Positions 58,466 to 64,000 of a stretch of DNA of 64,000 nt are shown here, in pieces (the first letter of the stretch is position 1; the number at the start of each line of letters is the position of its first letter). This DNA comes from Streptomyces zingiberis (GTDB taxonomy: Bacteria; Actinomycetota; Actinomycetes; Streptomycetales; Streptomycetaceae): NCBI RefSeq assembly GCF_012034935.1, contig NZ_JAATEN010000003.1:1-64000 (forward strand), in the 5' to 3' direction. The notes beneath the pieces are model-generated. The model ran no database searches and was not told where the DNA came from. It worked only from the letters and a program-made list of their open reading frames with translations. The position numbers were made by a program, and so were the translations under genes.

Positions 58466-59223
58466 ACGCGGAGCACCTCCGTGCCGTCGCGCTCGATGGC
58501 GGCGGCGGTGGCCGGATCGAGTCCGGTGTCCGTGATCAGCAGGTCGGCGTCGGCGAGATCACCGAAGCGGGCGAAGTGCTCCTGTCCCGCCTTGGCGGAG
58601 TCGGCGAGCAGCACCACGCGCCGGGCGGCCTTGACCGCCGCGCGTTTGACCGCGGCCTCGGCGAGATCGGGCGTGGTGAGACCACCGGCGGCGGAGAAGC
58701 CGTTGGTGGCCAGGAAAAGGACGTCGGCCCGCAGTTCGCCGTACCCGCGCAGCGCCCAGGCGTCGACAGCGGCGCGAGTGCGGTGCCGTACCCGCCCGCC
58801 GACCAGGTGGAGGGCGATCCCGGGGTGGTCCGCCAGGCGGGCGGCGATCGGCAGCGCGTGAGTGACCACGGTGAGGGTGGACTCCGCGGGGATGGCGGCG
58901 GCGAGACGGTCGGCGGTGGTCCCGGCGTCGATGATCACGCTGCCCCCGCCGGGCAGTTCGGTGAGGGCGGCGCGTGCGATGCGCTCCTTCTCGTCGGCGG
59001 CGACGGTGTCGCGCTCGGCGAGTCCGGGTTCGAAGTCCAGCCGGCCCGCCGGGATCGCTCCGCCGTGCACCCGGCGGAGGAGGCCGGCCCGGTCCAGAGC
59101 CTTGAGGTCCCGCCGTACGGTCTCGGCGGTCACCTGGAACTCCTCGGCCAGGGAGACGACCTCCACCCGCCCGCTCTCGCGGGCGAGACGCAGGATCTCC
59201 TGCTGACGCTCCGGTGCGTACAT
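58462..59223 (-). CDS. fruR: DeoR-family fructose operon regulator
   Basis: 253 aa. N-terminal winged helix: RQQEILRLARESGRVEVVSLAEEF and the helix-turn-helix TAETVRRDLKALDRAGLLRRVHGGAI, the DeoR signature. The C-terminal DeoRC sugar-phosphate sensor has IDAGTTADRLA and FLATNGFSAAGGL. Heads the fru operon and probably represses it until fructose-1-phosphate appears. ATG 59223; an inverted repeat (59232-59246) lies immediately before it. Confidence 0.95.
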   Translation of the reverse strand: MYAPERQQEILRLARESGRVEVVSLAEEFQVTAETVRRDLKALDRAGLLRRVHGGAIPAGRLDFEPGLAERDTVAADEKERIARAALTELPGGGSVIIDAGTTADRLAAAIPAESTLTVVTHALPIAARLADHPGIALHLVGGRVRHRTRAAVDAWALRGYGELRADVLFLATNGFSAAGGLTTPDLAEAAVKRAAVKAARRVVLLADSAKAGQEHFARFGDLADADLLITDTGLDPATAAAIERDGTEVLRV

Positions 59224-59231
59224 GGGGGTTT

Positions 59232-59246
59232 ACATCCGTTCGATGT
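59232..59246. promoter_or_regulatory. FruR operator candidate
   Basis: ACATC, spacer CGTTC, GATGT (plus strand), 8 bp upstream of the fruR ATG and downstream of the promoter. Confidence 0.45.
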
Positions 59247-59268
59247 CCGATCGTGTGGCCTTACCCGC

Positions 59269-59297
59269 AGAGTACGACCACGCGAGGGGGAAGTAAA
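59269..59297 (-). promoter_or_regulatory. Promoter of the fru operon
   Basis: -35 TTTACT (59292-59297), 17-bp spacer, -10 TACTCT (59269-59274) on the minus strand. Confidence 0.6.
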
Positions 59298-59763
59298 CAC
59301 GTTCGGGCAGAAACGGGCACAGACGGGCCTTGGGGGGCTTCGAGACCCCGGATCCGGGGTCCGCATCCCCGGCGGACGCGGACCGGAGATGCCCGACGGG
59401 CCGGGCGCACCTTTCGCGCGGGCGCGGACCCGGTTCCTTTCCTCCCCCTCGGCAGCACCCGGCGGCGGATGGGCACCGCTCCGCGCGGCCCCACCGGCGA
59501 CCACACCCCAGGGCCGTCCCACCCCGCATCCGGGGACGCGACCCGCCGGCACACCCGGCCCACCTGGCACACACGGCACAGTCGGCACACCCGATCCGCG
59601 AGGGTCCGCACCAGGGCCCTGGCCCCACCCCTTCACGGGGCGCCGGAGGGAACCGGCGCCGGCTACCCGGCCGCCTGCCGGAGCACGGGGCCCGGAACCC
59701 CGGCCGCCCGCCGGAGAGCGCGACGGCCCCGGGTACGGGCACAGGCCCCGAACCGAACGCCCA
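59298..59763. other. Gap between fru promoter and hrdD terminator
   Basis: Includes an 18-bp perfect palindrome GACCCCGGATCCGGGGTC (59344-59361) and a run of GGCACAC words (59540-59600). No gene supported; frames are Arg/Pro/Gly-rich. Confidence 0.45.
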
Positions 59764-59813
59764 CCGCGCACCGAGCCCCGGTCGCCGGTGAGGCGCCGGG
59801 GCTCGGTGCGCGG
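59764..59813 (-). terminator. Hairpin terminator of hrdD
   Basis: Perfect 18-bp stem (59764-59781 with 59796-59813), 14-nt loop, 52 bp after the hrdD stop. Confidence 0.9.
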
Positions 59814-59865
59814 TACGGAACGGGCGGCGGCAGCGGTCTCGCGAACCGCCGGGGCCGGCGCGGGG

Positions 59866-60897
59866 TCACGCGGCCGCGTCGAAGCCGGTGTCCCGGGCCA
59901 TCTTCTTCAGTTCCAGCAGGGCGTGCTTCTCGATCTGCCGGATCCGCTCCCGGGTCAGGCCGTGCTGCCGGCCGACCTCGGTGAGCGTGCGCTCCTTGCC
60001 GTCCTCGATGCCGTACCGCATCTTGATGATCGAGGCGGTGCGGTCGTCGAGCTTGCCGATCAGGTCGTCCAGCCCTTCGCGGCGCAGCATGATCATCACG
60101 GACTGTTCGGGGGACGCCGAGGACGTGTCCTCCAGCAGGTCGCCGAACTGGGTCTCGCCCTCGTCGTCGACCGACATGTTGAGGCTCACCGGGTCGCGCG
60201 CCCAGTCCAGCACATCGGTCACGCGCTCCGGCTTGCTGCCCAGCTCCGCCGCGATCTCGGCGTGCTCCGGGTCGCGGCCGTGTTCGCGGTTGAACTCGCG
60301 CTGCACCCGCCGTATCCGGCCCAGCTCCTCGACCAGGTGGACGGGGAGCCGTATGGTCCGGGACTGGTCCGCGATGGAACGGGTGATGGCCTGCCGGATC
60401 CACCAGGTGGCATAGGTGGAGAACTTGAAGCCCTTGGTGTAGTCGAACTTCTCCACGGCGCGCACCAGGCCGGCGTTCCCCTCCTGGATCAGGTCGAGGA
60501 GAGGGAGCCCGCTCCGCGGATAGCGGCGTGCCACGGCCACGACGAGACGGAGGTTGGAGCGGATGAAGACATCCTTGGCGCGCTCCCCGTCAGCGGCGAG
60601 CGTCTCCAGTTCCTCACGGGTCGCCCCGGCGGCGTTGACCTCGGTCGCGGCGTCGCCCCCCACCACACCGGCGTCGGCGTCGGCGTCGAGGATCTGCCGG
60701 GCGTAGACGCCGGCCTCGATGGCCTGGGACAGCTCGACCTCCTTGGCGGCGTCGAGCAGGGGTGTGCGAGCGATCTCGTCGAGGTACATGCCGACCAGGT
60801 CGCGATCGGCGATCTCGCCCGCGGCGCGAACACTGTTGACCCGGTCATCGGCGCCGGAGGCGGCGGGCTGACGACGGGCGACGGCACGGGTTGCCAT
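59866..60897 (-). CDS. hrdD: RNA polymerase sigma factor HrdD (group 2 sigma-70)
   Basis: 343 aa. Region 1.2 (DLVGMYLDEIARTPLL), region 2 (RLVVAVARRYPRSGLPLLDLIQEGN and FKFSTYATWWIRQAITRSIADQ), region 3, and region 4 (LTEVGRQHGLTRERIRQIEKHAL). It lacks the long acidic N-terminal part of HrdB, and the opening MATRAVARRQPAASG matches HrdD. ATG 60897 has AAGGGAG 5 nt upstream. A GGGAAT-N18-GTT promoter (60974-61000) matches the sigma-R consensus, in line with known sigma-R control of hrdD in S. coelicolor. The fru genes are its neighbours there too, as I recall. Confidence 0.95.
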   Translation of the reverse strand: MATRAVARRQPAASGADDRVNSVRAAGEIADRDLVGMYLDEIARTPLLDAAKEVELSQAIEAGVYARQILDADADAGVVGGDAATEVNAAGATREELETLAADGERAKDVFIRSNLRLVVAVARRYPRSGLPLLDLIQEGNAGLVRAVEKFDYTKGFKFSTYATWWIRQAITRSIADQSRTIRLPVHLVEELGRIRRVQREFNREHGRDPEHAEIAAELGSKPERVTDVLDWARDPVSLNMSVDDEGETQFGDLLEDTSSASPEQSVMIMLRREGLDDLIGKLDDRTASIIKMRYGIEDGKERTLTEVGRQHGLTRERIRQIEKHALLELKKMARDTGFDAAA

Positions 60898-60973
60898 GCA
60901 TGCTCCCTTACGTTGAGTAGGTCGCGATCTTCGGCGGACGTACACCCATGCGGGTGCCCGTTCCGATGGGAAC

Positions 60974-61000
60974 AACGACTGGAAACCGGACAGAATTCCC
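60974..61000 (-). promoter_or_regulatory. Sigma-R-type promoter of hrdD
   Basis: GGGAAT (60995-61000), 18-bp spacer, GTT (60974-60976) on the minus strand: the consensus for the thiol-stress sigma factor SigR. Confidence 0.85.
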
Positions 61001-61064
61001 ATGCCGACCGGCGGATCAACCGATCTTGCAGTACCCTGGCCCGCCACACGCCCTGGGGGCATCG

Positions 61065-61703
61065 GTGAATCGGCACACAGAGATACAGGTCAGAGCAGGT
61101 GGCGAGGCGGACCTCCCGGCGCTCACGGAGCTCTACAACCACTACGTCCGTGAGACCCCCATCACGTTCGACACGGCCCCCTTCGTCCCCGAGGAGCGCC
61201 GCCCCTGGCTGCTCTCCCACCCGGAGGACGGCCCGCATCCCCTTCTGGTTGCCATCGGCCGCGAACCCGGCGGCGTCTGCGGTCCGGGCGGTCCCGGCGG
61301 CCCCCGCTCCCCCGGCTCCCCGGAAGGCCGGCTGCTGGGCTACGCCACCGGCAGCCCGTTCCGCCCGAAACCGGCGTACGCGACCTCGGTCGAGGTGACG
61401 GTCTACTGCGCTCCCGAGGCCATGGGGCTCGGAGTGGGAACGCGTCTCTACACCGCGTTGTTCCGCGTCCTGGAACGGCACGACCTCCGCCGGGCCTACG
61501 CGGGGATCGTGGTGCCGAACGCGGCCTCCGTGGCGTTGCACGAGCGCTTCGGCTTCCGGCGGATCGGCGTGTTCCACGAGGCGGGGCGGAAGTTCGGGCG
61601 CTACTGGGACGTCGCCTGGTACGAGAAGCGGCTCGGCGCCGGCACGGCCCCCGTGGGCCCGCCGCCCGCCCCCGGCGAGGCCCCGCCCGGGGAAGGGCAG
61701 TGA
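61065..61703 (+). CDS. Phosphinothricin N-acetyltransferase-like GNAT
   Basis: 212 aa, GTG 61065 with GGGGG 5 nt upstream. Family features: TELYNHYVRETPITFDTAPF at the start, SVEVTVYCAPEAMGLGVGTRLY (acetyl-CoA site), GIVVPNAASVALHERFGF and DVAWYEKRL at the end. Such enzymes acetylate phosphinothricin, methionine sulfoximine or related amino acids. Residues about 68-84 are a Gly/Pro-rich loop insertion, and the last 20 residues a Pro-rich tail. Divergent from hrdD. Confidence 0.9.
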   Translation: MNRHTEIQVRAGGEADLPALTELYNHYVRETPITFDTAPFVPEERRPWLLSHPEDGPHPLLVAIGREPGGVCGPGGPGGPRSPGSPEGRLLGYATGSPFRPKPAYATSVEVTVYCAPEAMGLGVGTRLYTALFRVLERHDLRRAYAGIVVPNAASVALHERFGFRRIGVFHEAGRKFGRYWDVAWYEKRLGAGTAPVGPPPAPGEAPPGEGQ

Positions 61704-62071
61704 GGCGGATCACCTCGGAGGGTCGTGTCGGGTCGTGGATCACGTCGGCGGGTCGGGATGGCGGCCGCCGCCCGGGCCGCCGCCCGTCACCCGCGGCCGC
61801 CCCACCCGCGCGCCGCACCCGCAGCCGGGCTGCCGCGCGCCGGCCCGGAACGGCCTCCGGCGACAGGGGGCCGGGCCGGGCTCCCCCCCTCTGCCGCGCA
61901 CACGGCAGGGGCCCCGCTCCCCCCGAAGCGAGGCCCCTGCCTCCGCCGGCCCTCCGTCCGCCGCGCACGGGCAGGGACGGTCAGAGGGCCGGGCACCGGC
62001 TCACCGTCCGGTCGTCGGGACGGCTCGCCGGACGGCGGTCAGGCCGCTCGGTGGACGGCCGTCAGGACCGC
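61704..62071. other. Convergent gap between PAT-like and MFS genes
   Basis: Contains the terminator at 61904-61941 and, at 61990-62065, degenerate GGACGGCGGTCAGG repeats. No gene supported. Confidence 0.45.
61904..61941. terminator. Bidirectional hairpin terminator
   Basis: 15-bp stem (61904-61918 with 61927-61941), one A-C mismatch, 8-nt loop, between convergent genes. Confidence 0.8.
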
Positions 62072-63745
62072 TCAGTGGGCGAGGACGGGGACGGGCGCGG
62101 CCTGGCCCTCGTCGCCCTCCGGCCCTCCCCGGCCCGTCGAGCCGTCCTGGGCCCTCGCACCGTCCTGCCCGGTCGTCGTTCCCCGGCCGTCCGCACCGTC
62201 ATGGCCAGCCGCACCGTCACGGTCGTCACCGGTGGTGCCACCGGAGCCGCCCCTGCCGGTGCCCGCCACCACCGTCGCCCCCTGGCGCCGCGCGTTGACC
62301 AGCACGGCGGCCACCGCGGCGGCCAGCAGCAGGATGGTGAACGCCCACCAGATCGCCGTCGTGAAGCCGTGCACCATCGCCTGGAGGCGCAGCGTCTCCG
62401 CCGCCGCCCGGGCGGCACCCGTACCGCCGGTGGCCGCGCCGGCCGCGTGCGCGGTGACGTAGGCCGTGGTGGCGCCCGCCGCGACGGTGTTCAGCAGTGC
62501 GGTGCCGATCGCCCCGCCGACCTGCTGCGAGGTGTTGACCATCGCGGAGGCCACTCCGGCGTCGCGCGGCTCCACCCCGTAGGTGGCCAGGCTCATACCG
62601 GGCATGAAGGCGCTGCCCATGCCGAGGCCCATCAGCACCAGTCCGGGAAGGATCACCGTGGTGTACGGCGTGTCCACGTCGATACGGGTCAGGATCAGCA
62701 GACCCAGCGCGGCGACCAGGAAACCCGGGGCCATCAGCAGCCGCGGCCGGACGCGGGTCATCAGCCGCGCGCCGATCTGCGTGGAACCGGTGATCATGCC
62801 GGCCACCATCGGCAGGAATGCCAGTCCGGTCATGACGGGGCTGTAGTCCTTCACGACCTGGAGGTAGTAGGTCAGGAAGAGGAACAGCCCGAACATCCCG
62901 ATCACGGCGAGACCGAGCGAGAGATAGACCCCGCCCCGGTTGCGGTCCAGCACCACCCGCAGCGGCAGCAGCGGATGCCGCACCCCGGCCTCGACGGCGA
63001 CGAAGGCGACGAGGAGCAGGCCGGCCGCGGCGAACAGGCCGACGGTGAATCCGTCGCTCCAGCCGTGGGACTCGGCGCGGGAGAAGGCGTAGACGAGGGA
63101 GACCAGCCCGGTCGTCGCCAGCAGCACCCCGGGGACGTCGAGCCGGGAACGATTGCGCGCCCCCGCGGGCTCCCGGATCACCAGCAGCGCGCCGGCGGCG
63201 GCCACCACGGCGAAGGGGATGTTGACGTAGAACGTCCAGCGCCAGTTCAGGTACTCGGTGAGCAGCCCGCCGAGGATCAGCCCGATGGCACCGCCGCCCC
63301 CCGCGATGGCGCCGAACACACCGAACGCCTTCGCCCGCTCCCGCGCGTCCGTGAACATCACCGCCAGCAGGGAGAGCGCCGCCGGGGCGAGCAGTGCCCC
63401 GAACACCCCTTGCAGCGCGCGGGCTCCGAGCAGCACGGCGGTCGACGAGGCTGCTCCGCCGAGCGCGGAGGCGAGGGCGAAACCGCCGAGGCCGGTGAGG
63501 AAGGCGCGCCGCCGCCCCCAGAGGTCCGCGATCCGGCCGCCGGCGAGCAGGAGCCCACCGAAGGCCAGGGCGTAGGCGGTGATGACCCACTGCCGGTTGC
63601 CGTCGGTGATGCCGAGGTCGGTCTGGGCGGAGGGGAGGGCGATGTTCACGATGGTCGCGTCGAGCACCACCATCAACTGGGCGAGGGCGATGAAGGCCAG
63701 CGCTTTCCAGCGCTGGGGATCGGGCCGGGTCTCGATGGTCGGCAT
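62072..63745 (-). CDS. DHA2-family MFS drug transporter (14 helices)
   Basis: 557 aa. N-terminal half has the DHA2 motif LDATIVNIALPSAQTDLG after helix 1 and GRIADLWGRRRAF between helices 2 and 3; motif C region GAIAGGGGAIGLILGGLL; about fourteen helices in all, like EmrB/QacA. Drug or metabolite efflux driven by protons. The last ~65 residues are a hydrophilic Gly/Asp/Thr tail. ATG 63745 with GGGGGA 7 nt upstream. Confidence 0.93.
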   Translation of the reverse strand: MPTIETRPDPQRWKALAFIALAQLMVVLDATIVNIALPSAQTDLGITDGNRQWVITAYALAFGGLLLAGGRIADLWGRRRAFLTGLGGFALASALGGAASSTAVLLGARALQGVFGALLAPAALSLLAVMFTDARERAKAFGVFGAIAGGGGAIGLILGGLLTEYLNWRWTFYVNIPFAVVAAAGALLVIREPAGARNRSRLDVPGVLLATTGLVSLVYAFSRAESHGWSDGFTVGLFAAAGLLLVAFVAVEAGVRHPLLPLRVVLDRNRGGVYLSLGLAVIGMFGLFLFLTYYLQVVKDYSPVMTGLAFLPMVAGMITGSTQIGARLMTRVRPRLLMAPGFLVAALGLLILTRIDVDTPYTTVILPGLVLMGLGMGSAFMPGMSLATYGVEPRDAGVASAMVNTSQQVGGAIGTALLNTVAAGATTAYVTAHAAGAATGGTGAARAAAETLRLQAMVHGFTTAIWWAFTILLLAAAVAAVLVNARRQGATVVAGTGRGGSGGTTGDDRDGAAGHDGADGRGTTTGQDGARAQDGSTGRGGPEGDEGQAAPVPVLAH

Positions 63746-64000
63746 GACGGTTTCCCCCTGTGGGATCGGTGGTTCGGTACGGCCGGCCGTTACGGCGGTC
63801 GGCGGCAGGAAAGAAGACGGGGAGGCGCAGGGACGAAGAGGCGGGAGAACGGGAGGGCGGACGGGCGGAGGGCCACAGCGACGGGCGGCCGGGACGTGCA
63901 GCCGGGTATCGCCGGCGCCCTGGTTGGTCCCGGTGGGAACGGGTCCGACCGCGGCCTCGTGCCGTTACCGGCCGGGCCGGGCCGGTGGGAACGTCACGGC
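63746..64000. other. Upstream region of the MFS gene, right edge
   Basis: GC-rich with an imperfect palindrome around GTACGGCCGGCCGTTAC (63777-63793) that could be a regulator site. The next gene lies outside the window. Confidence 0.35.

Noticed and set aside
53671..61068. A plus-strand open frame of more than 2400 codons antisense to the fru operon and hrdD
   Set aside because: Antisense frames stay open in very GC-rich coding DNA. Its composition (Arg/Gly/Ala/His runs) mirrors the minus-strand genes, which have complete catalytic motifs.

Overview
The window is chromosomal DNA of a Streptomyces-type actinomycete. The base composition is very GC-rich (above 70% by eye), codon third positions are almost all G or C, GTG starts are common, and the gene set is typical of the genus (SepX, HrdD, a sigma-R-type promoter, many GNAT, MFS and regulator genes). 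No insertion sequence, integrase, CRISPR array or rRNA operon is visible. There is one tRNA gene, tRNA-Ala(CGC), on the minus strand at 37080-37153. I support about 55 protein genes. Gly/Ala/Pro-rich low-complexity segments are inserted into, or attached to, many conserved proteins. About a dozen genes begin at a start codon 6-7 nt after a TANNNT-like -10 box, so they are probably leaderless.

Layout, 0-30 kb: a proline-rich repeat protein running off the left edge, tatD and rsmI (minus); a protein O-mannosyltransferase and a class B penicillin-binding protein (plus); a serine hydrolase; a cluster of small ORFs with a large Streptomyces-type hypothetical protein; a GntR regulator divergent from two coupled small genes; a TetR-MMPL exporter pair with two palindromic operator candidates; a three-gene operon with 4-nt overlaps (Baeyer-Villiger monooxygenase, alpha/beta hydrolase, SDR) divergent from a MerR regulator; exonuclease III; a GNAT; a disulfide-type flavoprotein; thioredoxin; and a two-gene ATPase plus DUF4276 (TOPRIM-like) module that looks like phage defence. 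A GNAT gene with a 17-codon leader ORF and a VOC protein follow.

30-44 kb: a LacI-controlled sugar operon on the minus strand (lipoprotein, two permeases, GH31 alpha-xylosidase, LacI) with a strong promoter and two phased LacI-type operators; tRNA-Ala; then galU-glp(moeA)-moaC-mogA-rimJ-sepX, divergent from a 5-formyltetrahydrofolate cyclo-ligase. 44-55 kb: a penicillin-acylase-type hydrolase, a cation/proton antiporter, an MFS protein, an FmdB-type zinc-ribbon protein behind a CIRCE element, methylthioadenosine phosphorylase, a compact DnaA-box cluster, a glycine-repeat protein and mscL. The order mscL, zinc-ribbon protein, cyclo-ligase, galU, moeA/glp, rimJ, glpR/sepX mirrors Mycobacterium tuberculosis Rv0985c-Rv0996, an ancient actinobacterial neighbourhood that combines envelope precursor supply, division and stress protection.

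55-64 kb: the fructose PTS operon fruR-fruK-fruA with an extra 79-codon ORF fitted between fruR and fruK by 4-nt overlaps; the sigma factor gene hrdD with a sigma-R-type promoter; a phosphinothricin-acetyltransferase-like GNAT; and a 14-helix MFS drug exporter. The best candidates for something new are the ATPase/DUF4276 pair, the bridging ORF in the fru operon, the DnaA-box cluster, the leader ORF before the 28.5 kb GNAT, and the paired small ORFs at 9.0-9.6 kb.
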